Shown: positions 27,756 to 40,793 of the stretch, one piece after another | Numbering within the stretch: the first letter of the stretch is position 1 | Layout of the letters: every line of letters begins with the position of its first letter | Assembly (NCBI GenBank): GCA_964019415.1 | Contig: OZ025868.1 | Span: 14,111,491-14,175,490, forward strand | DNA: 64,000 nt | From: Ianthella basta | Taxonomy: Eukaryota; Porifera; Demospongiae; Verongiida; Ianthellidae | Direction of reading: 5' to 3' | Translations under genes and position numbers: made by a program | Notes under the pieces: model-generated | The model's input: only the letters and a program-made list of their open reading frames with translations | Told to the model about the DNA's origin: nothing | The model's database searches: none

Positions 27756-28043
27756 GTACGTATCCAGCTACTGTGAAACTGTGTTCTCGGTCAACGGCTG
27801 ACAGCGGATTTGTCCAATAATGTGTACACTTCTACAGATGATGTTGCTCCTTGTTCACACTACACTTGTAGTGTATGTAGCCTGTACTCAAGTGGTGACT
27901 GTGGACTCAGGTTAGTAGTTAGTACAGGCTCTCTTATAGCTAGCAAGTTAGGTAACGTCCAAGCCAAAAAACCACCGGGTTAATTTTATAGTTACTATAT
28001 ATATATATACAGTAACTATAGAACACTGTTTAACTAAGTGTCT

Positions 28044-28098
28044 AGATCTCTTCGTGTGTTTTAATTGTTCCGAACAATTAAAACACACGAAGAGATCT
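28044..28098. repeat. Perfect 27-bp palindrome in intron 1 of copy 5
   Basis: Arms 28044-28070 and 28072-28098 are exact reverse complements around a single C. The left arm begins agatctcttcgtgtg. Other copies have only one arm here (ctcttcatgtgttttaattg in copy 9), so this is a very recent inverted duplication. Confidence 0.9.
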
Positions 28099-29827
28099 TG
28101 AAACACTTAGCTACTGTTTACTGGTAATATGAAGTTTACTGTATGTTAGTCCTTCCTGTTTTATATTAACTTACTTTAATGTACATTGCAATTGAAAAAT
28201 ATATGTTTGTCCTTTCTCAGTCACTTTTATACTAGCTGTATCAGGAGATGCTGTACCAACAGATACACCTGGTGAATATGTGTACCAGAAAAGGGCAATG
28301 TTACTTTCACTTGTAACAGTAGCAATGTAGCTCCAGTATGGAAAGTAGATTTGAAAACATTGGGTAACTCTTCAGGTTTTACTGGCACTGAGACACTACT
28401 GCCACAGCTACAAAATGTGGACTCATCAGATATTGGCTCTTTCCCCAACCCAACAAGCTTCACTGTTCACAGCATTCCAACAGACAGCAATGGATCATAT
28501 GTTGAATGTTCTGCCCAAGGTCGTGTCAATTCCATTGCAATAATCTTTGTAGAAGGTGAGAATGTGTACCTACGTTGTTTGCTTGCAAATGGCTGTTTTG
28601 TGACAGTATATATAGCACTCTTTTTTGCCACGGCAACGTCACTGTATAATTCAAAATGCATTGTATATAATCATGTCAATCAATTGTGAGAAGCCAATAA
28701 TACGTATCACAAGACCTGTATCTATAGCTCATAATCAAAATTTAAGAGAACTCAGATGTATGAGTAATACTTGTATGCAGGAAACACGTTATAATTATTA
28801 ACTGAATTGCATGATAGTATTATCATGGTATGTTCTGGGTATTATTGCATAGGGTATAGTAGAGCTGGGGAATCACAAATTCACAAAGGCTGCACACATC
28901 AATTGCAATAATTAATTACTAGTGCTGGATCTACTTTAATAGACACAGAACAATTACAAATATTGCACTGTCAATAGGTGATCACACAAGTGGTGCTATT
29001 TACTCTTCTCTGCAGGCTCCCCAAAATGTCCAATTATTCAGACTATATTTACTGAGATGGATTCGTTGGCTGTTTCAGTACAGCAATTGCACAAGACATG
29101 GTTAACTGTATGTTACAATGTTGAGGTTACTTCGACTAACATGTCAATAGTCACTATGCACAACTTAACTATAACAATTGATGGTTTTGTTGAAGTGACT
29201 TCACTTCAACCTGGCACAGTCTACAACATCTCAGTCACTCCATGTAACATGGCTGGCTGCAACAAGTCATGTGACATGTATTCAGTGCAAACAGCTTCAG
29301 TACCTACAGGAGGTGGTGAGTATGGCATGCAAAATCACGGAGTTGGGATGGCAATCCTACATAGCATGCATACAGTGCATACATAAAACCGTGACAATGA
29401 AAACTCCTCAGTTATCCTTCACCTACATGTGTCTGTTATCGTTTAATGCTAGATCCTGGAGGTGGTGCTGTTGGGCATTCCTTTCTCACTATTGGACTAC
29501 CCATTATTGCTGTGGCAGTACTGGCAATACTCACTGTACTAGTATCAATAGTACTATTGACATGTTTCTACAGAAGGTTAGTTTTCATTACAATTATTGC
29601 AGTTGAACACATGTTGTGCTTGGGGTACTTCCATACTCAATTTGTTCTCCCATTCACAAGTAATGGTGTATAAACATATATACCTCTTCATATTCACTTT
29701 CAGTAGGAGATCAAGAGGCAAACAGAAGAATGTGAGTTGTACAGCCACCATTTCAACCTCCTCTTCCATCGTCCTATGCACTGGGGATGCTACTATATAT
29801 ATCTAAATGCTGACAATGTCCAATGTA

Positions 29828-29990
<163 letters not shown>

Positions 29991-30937
29991 TACCAGTGCA
30001 TGAATTGGTGTTACTAAAAGAAATTTTGGTAATAGCACTTAGAGAACCAGCTGAAATGGAAATTTGGTGTTCCAAGTTAGAACAGCAGCCCTGTGCATAT
30101 TATGTATAATACTAGCTTAGTTCCCTGAAATGCTCTCAAAATGTAGGTAAATGCTCCATCTTTGATGATTGCGATATAATGGTTTTGTTTTGTTTATACA
30201 TTTGTGCATAGAATGGAAGCAGAGAGCGACGTTATGAAGACATTGTGGCAGTTGACTCAGCCTATGATGATATACTGGCCATGTCTGCTACTCTTCGTGA
30301 TCCTGCTCCTGCTGTAAGTCAGCTTCCAGTGTCACTTTGTAATATCACTGAGGGATATGAAGTGATTCACAGTGCACCATCTATCACTGGATGTAAGGAG
30401 GAGTAGTACTTGAATCTGTGTATGTCCCATATTGTGACAAACATTGTCATATACAGTCCTCTAGTGAAGTACAGTGTGAATTTTTGACTGATGGGAAGTG
30501 GTATAATTATTATACACTATTGTGATTACATGTAGCGTTCACTTCTTGGAAGAGCAGAACAATAGTATCATTGTAGTGAACTCCTCCTGCTGCCCAACGT
30601 TATAATTATGTGAATTATAAAATTTGTGCTAACAAAATCCCTGGCTTAAACAAGACAGCATAAGATACGTAAGCAGAAAGATTATAATAATGCTGCCCAC
30701 TACACCCATTCTTGGATAACTATTGAAGAATCTGAACTATTCAAGTAGCCAGGTCTGGCCTATACAGCTTTTGTACATGTCATGTTTCAGAGGGACACAA
30801 CCAGCATTAGCACCTCTGGAGTGCTTGATTTATTAATACAATGCAGCCAAACAGCCATGTTTCTGAGTATATGCACCTGACACTGGTATAACTAATGCAT
30901 TTCTTTGAGCAACCAGTGCAATTCTGTAATGAATTGG

Positions 30938-31206
<269 letters not shown>

Positions 31207-32465
31207 ATTATGTATATGTGCCAGAGTGTACATTGGTGTTACTTAATTTTACTATTTAGTATACTATCAAAACTACATATACTTACAGAGCTGCAGTAGT
31301 ATGGTTTATATTACTGAATTACTTATGAACCTGAATGCTCTCAAAATGTAGTTAAGTACACCATATCTTGATGATCATGCTATTACTTTATGTTGCTGTA
31401 TCTGTGCGTATATAGAATGCAGACACTATGGCAGTCAATTCAGCCTATGATGATATACTGGCCATGTCTGCCACTCTTTACAACCCTGCTGTAAGTCAGC
31501 TTCCAGTACCACTTGGTAGTAGCACTGAGGGATATGAAGTGATGCACAGTGCTCCTCTATCATTGACTGTGAGAGATGAAGTGAGTCAGTATATATAATG
31601 CCACAAAACATGGACATGCACAGTTCTTTAGTACTTAGCTTTACGATGTGACCAAAATGTACTGCCAATTGGAGATGCCACCAAACTCTTTGCATGTACA
31701 TATGCATCCACTTCTTGGATGAACGAAATTCATGAGAATTCTTTGCATATTTCTTGTCCTTTCCAACTTCAGTGAAAAAGCTCTCTTTGCATTTTCCCCA
31801 GTGCATGAGGGCATATGCATGGTGCTCAACATGAATAACGTTAACTTTTTCCAAGAGTAAAATAAAATATATGAACACTGGCCAACTACTTCAAAATCCT
31901 AAGCATTATAATCATGGATAGCATAATATAGTTTTTTCTCTAGACCCAACGTTGGAGGCTGATTTGACTCATGAGACTGACATGTACAAAGATGTCACGA
32001 GTAATTTATGAATTATATTTGCCATTTCTTTTTTATTACTTCTGTGATGCAGAGTTCAAGTGTGGATATACTTAATGCTGATAGACCACCCTCAACAACT
32101 GAACCACTAAATAAAGAGCATACTGGGACAATGACCAGCAGTGATATTGTAATGGAGGACAACCCTGCTTATCAGCCGCTGGAGACAGCAGCTGCACATC
32201 TCGAAATAGGAACAATATAGTCTGAGTATTAAATTTAGAGATCTTTTCAGCAACTCTGAAAGAGAAGGTTTGGTTAACATTTGTGCATTCTTTTCCAGGG
32301 TGCATTCATCCTGGAAGCAATAATTAAATTTAACAATAATTATGGATATAACTGTTGCATCTAGCTGCCTGTTGGGTTACAAAACTATTGTACGGCTTGA
32401 GTTGATACTGTTATGCAGAAAGATGAGTGAAAAGCACACAAAATGTTCAGTGGCTCAGAATAATT

Positions 32466-32601
32466 GCATAGGCTATATATTCCATATGCAGTCCTAATCA
32501 TGAAATAACTAATGATAAATCTTGCATAACTGCATGCACTTGTGCTATTCATTAGTTATTTCATGGTTAGGACTGCATAGGGAATATATAGCCTATACAA
32601 T
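32466..32601. repeat. Inverted repeat with about 50-bp arms
   Basis: ggctatatattccatatgca (from about 32470) recurs inverted as ctgcatagggaatatatagc (to about 32591), and the arms extend through gaaataactaatga. The homologous region downstream of copy 7 (about 45330-45380) has only one arm. Confidence 0.75.
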
Positions 32602-33020
32602 GGATGGCTTGTGCATACTGAAATGGATGCCAACTGTGTTAAATGTTAATGGAAGCACTTGAAGTGAAGAAAGCTTTCCTGGCACTATTTGAAACTCAGA
32701 CCTAAGCTCTCCCTGGAAAATGGAACAAGCAAATGAAGGCTCATTTTGGAGTCATTCAATTGATTTAGTCATTACTTTGAACTTGAAGGAAATGCTCACA
32801 CATGCGCATGTGTGTAAAATGTCAAATAAAACTTTAGACAGCAGAGATGGTTATCATGTAAGACGGTTCCTTCCATGAAAATACTGAAATAGACTAAATA
32901 GAGGAGATGTCGTGGTCAGGGTTACATGTCAGTCTACCAGATTGTATTGCTAGCTATGCAGTTCTAATTAAATAAAATCCAATTCAGTTTATTTTTTATG
33001 ATGCAAACTTTCAGTGCATC

Positions 33021-33278
33021 TGAAAGATAATGTTCGGAACTACACATGGTAAGGAAAGAAGGGGGGAAGGGAAAAATGGCAGTGAACCGGACCAGCACCG
33101 GCAACCTCCAGATCTTTAGCTGACCCTTTAGGAGCCGGGTCACTGGTCATCGCCAACAGCCACTGATCCATTCCTTCCTTATATACCGATGTGGGCGGGC
33201 TCCATCCAGAGCCTCCTTTGAAACTCCCACACTGGGCACTGACTAATTAGTGACACTCGGAAATGCTAATTAAGCAAG
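33021..33278 (-). mobile_element. Short interspersed palindrome-ended element, copy a
   Basis: Replaces the middle of block U between gcaaactttcagtg and aaggaggcttcaagg. It starts gttcggaactacacatggta and contains cagtgaaccggaccagca and gatctttagctgaccctt. A copy in the opposite orientation lies at 34712-34940. A tRNA-like promoter segment is possible but I cannot demonstrate it. Confidence 0.6.
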
Positions 33279-33449
33279 GAGGCTTCAAGGGCTACAAGGT
33301 AGCTAGATGGGACGAGATTGAAAAGAAGAAAGGGTTGGTCTGAGAGGGAGAGTGGGTGGTCCTAAATGACTCCTTTACCACATTGCTCTATTACTTTCAG
33401 ACCCAAAGGCGCTAGCTAGTACCATATTCATGCAATAGATACTAATGTG

Positions 33450-33999
33450 CAGCTATCTGCTCGATGATTTTCTACTCTGAACGAGTAATCCGTGTACGTA
33501 GATATACAATATGTACTCCCTTGAATGTCACTATACTCTTATTCCCACCCCACCTCTTGCATTTTGCCTTTGCGCACCATGCACATGTGCACTTACCTGT
33601 GAATGGTAAGAAACTAGGTTGTTGCAACGAATGCGCCATCGCGCATACGCGTATTCACGCAAACCAAAATGGCGATGGAGCCATGGCATGTGAAGGTATT
33701 GCGCGTGCCAGGAAGAATTCCTGCTTTTGTTCGGCCACTACCCTAGACCAGCTTGTAGTAACCACCCTGTGCCTATCAGTGGCCACGTGGCGATATCAAG
33801 GGCTAGCAATTTCTTGCCGCAATTTGCAGTAGCTTCAGGCGAAGAAGCTGTTTCGCAAGGATACAGCTAGCTGCACCGGTTAGGAAACGGATATCCGAAT
33901 AAGAATGGGTCACAATATCATTTCCTGCTGGAAAGAGACGAATTCAAAGCGATCGGACTCTTTGCGTGAGCGCGTAGCTTGGGCCTAGAGGCTATACTG
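33450..33999 (+). promoter_or_regulatory. Receptor copy 6 promoter and 5' leader exon
   Basis: The full conserved block is present: AAAATGGCG (33666-33674), CACGTG (33784-33789), a cgatatcaagggctagcaat stretch, and a leader exon ending near 33999 (actg|gtacgt). Confidence 0.6.
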
Positions 34000-34086
34000 G
34001 TACGTACGTATCCAGCTACTGTGAAACTGCGTTTTGGTCAACGGCTAAGATAGCGGATTTGTCCAATAATGTGTACACTTTTACAG

Positions 34087-36650
34087 ATGATGTTGCTCCT
34101 TGTTCACACTGCACTTGTAGTGTATGTAGCCTGTTCTCAAGTGGTGACTGCGGACTCAGGTTAGTAGTTTAGCATAGGCTCTCTTATAGCTAGCTAGTTA
34201 GTTGACATCTAAGTCTACAAGAGCATCGGGATTTGTACTTGATACTTTATAATAACGCTTTTCAACTTTATAAGTGTCTCTTCATATGTTTCAGTATAAT
34301 TGTTCACAATAGCTACTGTTTATTGATAATATGAAGTTCACTGTATGTTTGTCCATACTCAGTGACTCTAGGTCTATCAGGAGATGTTGTACCAACAGAT
34401 ATACTTGGTGAATACGTCGTACCAGAGAGAGGCAATGTTACATTCACTTGTAGCAGTAGCTCTGCAACTCCAATATGGAAAGTGGACTTGAAAGCATTAG
34501 GTAGCACTACAGACTTCAGTAACACTAAGACGCTATTATCACAGCTACAAAATGTGAGCTCATTAGATATTGGTTCATTTCCCAACCCAACGCGCTTCAC
34601 TGTTCACAACATTCCAACAGAGAGCAATGGATCATATGTGGAATGTTCTGCCCAAGGCCGTGCCAATTCCATTGCAATAATCTATGTAGAAGGTGAGAAC
34701 TTGTACCTTTGAAAAATAACGTTCGGAACTACACATGGTAAGGAAGCAGCCACTGGCTGACAGTGGCTGTTGGCGGTGACCAGTGACCCGGCTGCTAAAG
34801 GGTCGGCTAAAGATCTGGAGGTTGCCAGTGCTGGTCCGGTTCACTGCCATTTTTCCCTTCCCCCCTTCTTTCCTTACCATGTGTAGTTTCAAACGCTATC
34901 TTTCATTCGTGTCACCATGGTACATAGACTATCTTAATTTAACTTGTACCTTTGTTGTGTGCTTGCAATGACTGTTTTGTGACAGCACAATACTCTCTAA
35001 TTTGCTGCCACAGCAATGTCTCTGTCAGAGACATTGCTGTATAATTCAGAATGTATCTATGCAATTGTGAGAAGCCGCTAATACATAACACAAGACCTGC
35101 ATCTTCAGCTCATGAAATTCAAGAGAGCCTGAATGAATATATATGTAATTATAGTGTAATCCATGGATGCAGGATTCATAATTGCATGATAGTGTTGTCA
35201 TGGTATGTTCTGGGTATTATTGCATAGGGTATAGTAGAGCTGGGGAATCACAAATTGACAAAGGCTGCACACATCAATTGCAATTATTGTATACTAGTGC
35301 TGGATGCATGCATGCTGTGTTCTCATCTCTGTAGGCTCCCCAAATTGTCCCAGTATTCAGACTGTATGTACTGAGGTGGATTCGTTGGCTGTTTCAATAC
35401 AAGAATTGCACAAGACATGGTTAACTGTGTGTTACAATGTTGAGGTTACTTCGACTAACATGTCAATAGTCACGATGCACAATTCAACTATAACAAGTGA
35501 TGGTTTTGTTGAAGTAAAGTCACTTCAGCCTGGCACAGTCTACAACATCTCAGTCACTCCATGTAACATGGCCGGATGCAATAAGGCTTGTGAAATGTAT
35601 TCAGTGCAAACAGCTTCAGTACCTACAGGAGGTGGTGAGTATGGAATGCAAATCACGGATCTTTGATGGCAATCCTACATAGCGTGATATAGTGCATACC
35701 TATACCCGTGACAATGTTTACACCTCAGTTATCCTTCACCTGCATGTATCTGTTATTGTCAGTGCTAGACCCTGGAAGTGGTGCTGTTGGGGATCCATTT
35801 CTCACTATTGGACTACCCATTATTGCTGTGGCAGTACTGGCAATACCCACTGTGCTAGCAACAATAATACTATTGACACATTTCTACAGAAGGTTAGTTT
35901 TCATTAAAATTATTGCAGTTGAACACATGTTGTGCTTGGCGTACTTTGATACTCATAGCTTGTCCTCCCATACCCTTGTAATGGTGTATACCTCTTCTCA
36001 TTTACTTTCAGGAGGAGCTCGAGAGGCAAACAGAATAAGAAGCTGAGTAGCCTGGATACGTATTCCATGGCATGACTACTATATATAGACTATACACTAT
36101 AGTGCATTGTGGAATTAAGTATACTATTAATAATTCCCCAGATAGAGCATGTGATAATTACACCATATCTTCCATAAATGACCTTAATTAGTTGGTAATT
36201 AAGGAGTAATGTCATTGGCAATCATGCAAAGTAGCTTTCTGACATTGGTCTGCATATATACAAGGTGGAACAGAGCGAGGAAGCATTGAAGACAAGACTA
36301 TGAATAAGACAGAATATGCTGAAATTGTTCCTAACACAACTTCAGCCAAGGGGAACTCATTGCAAGGGCCAGCTCAGAATGCAGCTTACACCAGTGCACC
36401 TGGAGCTAGCCCAATGGAATACTCAACAGTGCAGGATGCTGTTCTGAATTCTCGACAGAAAAGTACAAAGACAGCCACTTATCTACCAATATCACCTCCT
36501 CCTCTGCCACCGCCCTGCACACCAATGGATGCTACCAAGCATATGAATGCTGACAATGTCCAAGATGCTGGATATGCTACTGTTCCACACAGCCAAGGTT
36601 CAAAGAGAATCACTAAGGTTCACAGCACACAACAAAATACCAGTCAGTAA
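34087..36650 (+). CDS. Receptor copy 6: Ig-FN3 membrane protein with long multi-tyrosine (ITSM) tail
   Basis: Exons: 34087-34159, 34363-34692 (Ig), 35335-35634 (FN3-like), 35763-35892 (membrane), 36012-36046, 36265-36650 (TAA stop). The usual juxtamembrane donor is changed from aag|gtgagt to aagctgagt, and the usual tail acceptor from acag to acaag. If the donor moves to ctga|gtagcc and the acceptor to caag|gtgg, the two shifts cancel. The 1254-nt frame stays open (417 residues) and joins as K-L-S-G-T-E-R. The tail carries TEYAEI (ITSM consensus), MEYSTV, TYLPI and GYATV, plus a proline-rich stretch (PPPLPPP) that could bind SH3 domains. Function: inhibitory or switch-type receptor, by motif only. 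If the shifted sites are not used, translation ends soon after the membrane at about 36080. Confidence 0.72.
34712..34940 (+). mobile_element. Short interspersed palindrome-ended element, copy b, with 14-bp target duplication
   Basis: Inserted just after the Ig-exon donor of copy 6. The flanks are identical, aacttgtacctttg (34698-34711 and 34941-34954). Internal ends ggaactacacatggtaagga and tccttaccatgtgtagttt are inverted repeats. A 14-bp duplication suits LINE-driven insertion better than a cut-and-paste element. Inverted relative to 33021-33278. Confidence 0.7.
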
Positions 36651-37835
36651 TGTGTAAATAGCATAGACTCACTTGACAACCGTGTAAAAGTGTGAGCAAC
36701 TCACTAGGCTGCTTGTAACAGCATAACACTATATTGCTATGTTATGAGTTTCTGATACAGTGGCATTGATGTACCTAATAAATGTGCTCACGTGTGGCCA
36801 TTTTGTATGAAATACACAACTCAGCACCCCTTATATAGTGATGACTCTTTGTAATGTAAACCAGGCCGCTTCATGCTTCACTATACACTCAGGGCACATT
36901 TGCCCACTTGTACACCACACTGCCTCCAATGGTCATTCACTGATGCTTGACGCTCTATTCAACAAAACAGTGACAACATCTCTATAAAGGTAGGCCTTCT
37001 TAATTAGACCACCACTTTGTTCGGGACAGTGTACGTGTGTGGTACAAAGCATTATACAGGTAATGTGCTCATGTTCATAACCTGTTGACGTACATGGTAC
37101 AACAACCTTTCATGCTCTACTACCCGACAGTGACAATCTTGCACAATGCTGTGCAAATTTTGATTAATGCACTTGAATTGTCACTGGTTGGGTGATGCAT
37201 GGTCTCTCCATCTGCCATTCTCCATGTATCTTGTTGGTCGTTTCCTATCCAAGCTATGGACCATACACATTACTTGTAACATGACCACACACAAGTCTAT
37301 ACTTAAGTCATCCACGTGTTACGGTATACTATTATAGCTATTCCTTGTACTAACATTGTAACAGGAAACAAGTACAAGATGTACAGGTTATTATAGCTAC
37401 AAATGCCTCGAACATGGGAAAGCTGCTACATACAACTTTACCTGTTCCAGATACAATCACCTCCTGACAACAGCCTGAACTATGACTGAAGTATTCGTGT
37501 GTATACATACTTCTTATAGAATGGTTTACATGCCAATCCATAATATTATGTATGTTTGACAAAAGCTACTTTTGTACAGCTTTGTAAAATATACTTGATT
37601 TACATGGTGCTGCAATTCTGCCATATCTTATTTGTCAACTCGGTGTTCTTCTGTCACAGTGTTACAACATGCACAGGTGTGAGTAGTGAATTTTATTGTT
37701 ACATTTGTAATACTGTGTGTGTGTATTGTAGAGGGACTGGTGAAGGTCGTGTGAACAGTCTTATATACTTGTCATTTGTGGGATGATCAGGATACACTCT
37801 ATTCACATCAATTTCGGATGTGAACATCACTCCAT
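36651..37835 (+). repeat. 3'-flank module D downstream of copy 6
   Basis: Same order of landmarks as 4418-6030: the copy 6 3' UTR, ctctccatctgccat, the KQVQDVQ-like segment at 37371 (with an early stop), and the gagggactggtgaagg segment. No independent gene. Confidence 0.6.
36777..36782 (+). terminator. Putative polyadenylation signal AATAAA for copy 6
   Basis: The first canonical AATAAA after the stop codon of copy 6, 127 bp downstream. At the homologous place in copy 8 it reads aattataaa. Confidence 0.4.
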
Positions 37836-37847
37836 ATTTTAACAGTG

Positions 37848-38048
37848 CACTGTGCTAGTATCAATAGTATTATTGACATATTTCTACAGAAGGTTAGTTT
37901 TCATTATAATTATTGCAGTTGTCAATGAACACATGTTGTGCTTGGGGTACTTTCATATAATCATAATATTGTCCTCCCATTCACAAGTAATGATGTGTAC
38001 TTCTTCTCATTCACTTTCAGGATGACATTGAGAGGCAAACAGAAGGAG
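37848..38048 (+). pseudogene. Receptor fragment: half transmembrane exon plus juxtamembrane exon
   Basis: 37848-37892 matches only the 3' part of the membrane exon (ctagtatcaatag..ttctacagaag|gttag). After a normal-looking intron comes a 28-nt juxtamembrane exon, 38021-38048, altered to start gatgaca. No Ig, FN3 or tail exon is attached. It is the left end of the segmental duplication shared with 56262 onward. Confidence 0.8.
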
Positions 38049-40190
38049 GTGAATAGCCTGGATACGTATTCCATGAAATGGCTGCTGTATAATTATAGAC
38101 TATACACTATAGTGCATTGTGGAATTATGTACACTATCAATCAACCCCAGATAGCGCATGTGATAATTATACCATATCTTCAATAATGCATCTTATTGGT
38201 CATTTTCTATCCAAGCTACGGACCATGCACAGTACTTGTATCATTGCCCTATACACAAGTGTACACACTTAGTCACCCATGTGTTGCAGTATAATAATTA
38301 TATAGCTATTCTTTGTACTAACATTGTAACAGGAAACAAGTACAAGATGTACAGGGAATTATAGCTACAAATGACATGAATATGGGACCCCTGCTGGATC
38401 ACTTTTAACTGTTACAGATACAAGCACCTCCTCCCAACAGCTAGGAAGACTGAACTATGACTTAAGTGTTGGTGTGTACACCTGCTCATATTGAATGGTT
38501 TACATGCCAATCCATAACATTATGCATGTTTGTCAAAAGCTAATTATGTACAGCTTTGTGAAATATACTTGACCCAAGCTTACGGTTCTGCAATTCTGCT
38601 ATCTTAGCTATCTGTCAATGTGGCACTCTTCTGTCACAGTGTTACAACATGCACAGGTGTGAGTAGTGAAATTTACAGTTACATTTGTAATACTGTGCAT
38701 GTATCACAGAGGGACTGGTGAAAGTCGTGTGAACAGTTTTTCTTATATACTTTTCATTTGGAGTATGACCAGCACACAGATCAGGACACACTCTGTAGCA
38801 ATTTTGGATAGATATGGGAGAGACAGGTGAAGTTGCGTACATGTACAGCCATGCCCAGGCTATTTTGGACCAAACCAATAATGCTTGTTATGTGAACTAA
38901 CACAGTGAAAAGTGTGAGTGCTTAATTGCATTACTGTAACTGACAGGTGCAATGGATCAAAGCTTTGGGAAGTCTACTGCCTTTCTCTGATGTAGGAAAC
39001 AAAACACCATGATGGAATTCCATAATTATTATTATACTGATAATGAGTTATGGCTACAAATGACCCGAACATGGTACAGCTGCTAAATACAACTTTACCT
39101 GTTACTGATACAAGCGTCTCCTTGCAACAGCTATATAGGAAGACTGAAGTATGATTGAAGTATACTGTACAAGTGTGCATCTACTTCATATTGAACGATT
39201 TACTTGCCAATCTATAGTATTATGCATGTTTGTCAAAAGCTACCTATGTGCAGATTTGTAAAATAAGTTGCACTACAAACAGCATGTATTTGACACAAAG
39301 TGAGACATGAGCACGGCAGAGCAAGACAAACCTGGCTATAATTATAGCTGTGTATGGCAGACATTTTTGATTAGCCATGTAGCATATATATATGCTCTTA
39401 GAATGCAATGCTGTGAAATGGAGTTACATGGAGGTATATGTAGAACACATGCACATTCATGCATATCATGTGATGTGTAACTTTCAGCTTTATTGTACTG
39501 TACCCCACTAAATATACACATTGTATGAATGAAAAATACCTGTGTACACAACCATCTATGTTTGGCATAATAGCTTCTGAGGTTCCGGGGCTTAATCGAG
39601 ACATCATAAAGATTATAATTTTGCTGCCCACTACACCCAATCTTGGATAACTGTTGAAGCATTTGAAAGATTCAAGTAGTCAGGTCTGGCCCATGCAAGC
39701 AGTTATTGCGCATGTCATGTTTCATAGGGTCAGAACCAGCTTGGCACCACTGTAGTCCCCGATATCAAATATATATAAATTATATGTACAGCAACTGAAC
39801 GCAACATCTGTACAAAATAAACTCACCATTAAGGCCATTCACTAGTGCATGACACTCTTTTCAGCAATACAGCAGCAATTACTATCTCTATAGCTGAAGG
39901 TTCCAACAATTTGTTCCAATTGAATCAGGACAGTGTATGTGTGTGGTACAAAGGGTTATACTAGAAATGTGCTCATGTGTAGCTATAACCTGTTGACGTA
40001 TATACATAGTACAACAACATTTCATGCTTACTACCCAGCAGTGACAGTCTGTGATGGTCTTAGAGGAAGAGTGAGTGAGTGGGTGGACCTGCAGGACTCT
40101 CTTACTGCATTGCTCTTTAATTTTTCCAATCCAAAGGCGCTAGCTAGCTATTCATGCAATATATTAAAGACACTAGCTAAATGTGCAGCT

Positions 40191-40793
40191 ATATATCTGG
40201 AATGCTGCTTGATGAGTCTCTACTCAGTATTAGTGCAAGATTATTATCAGTTGCATCCACAATCCGTGAAGATATACAGTAAGTATAATATACTCCCTTG
40301 AATATCAGTTTACTCCTGTGCCCACTCCACCACTTGCAATTGCTTGGCGCACCATGGACGTAGGCGCTAACCTGTGAATGGTAAGAACCCTGCAGCTGGG
40401 CTGTTACAATGAACGCGCCATCTGCATACGTGCCTACGCAACCCAAAATGGAGATAGACCGTTGGCGAGGAAAGGTATTGCGCCAGTAAGAATTCCTGCT
40501 TTTGTTCAGCCACTACCCTAGACTAGCTTGTAGTAACCACCCTGTGCGTATCAGTGGCTACATGGCGATATCAAGCGCTAGCAATTTCTTACCGCAACTT
40601 GCATTAGCTTCAGTTGAAGACGCTGTTTCGCATGGCTAGGTAGTTATACATGTTGAGGTAACGGATATCCGAATGCGAATGGAAGTAATGGATCGCAATA
40701 TCAGTCCCTTCCGGAGGAGACGAAGTCATATCAATCATCAATTTTCTCCTCAATTTCTTTACGTAAGAGTAGCTAGGGCCTGAGAGGCTACAG
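40191..40793 (+). promoter_or_regulatory. Receptor copy 7 promoter and 5' leader exon
   Basis: Shared block with altered motifs: AAAATGGAG in place of AAAATGGCG, and the CACGTG position reads tacatg. The leader exon ends ctacag|gtacgt at 40793. Confidence 0.55.

Noticed and set aside
39342-39662. Antisense 106-codon frame duplicated at 57605-57925
   Set aside because: Present twice only because of the segmental duplication; no domain, and it spans non-coding module sequence.
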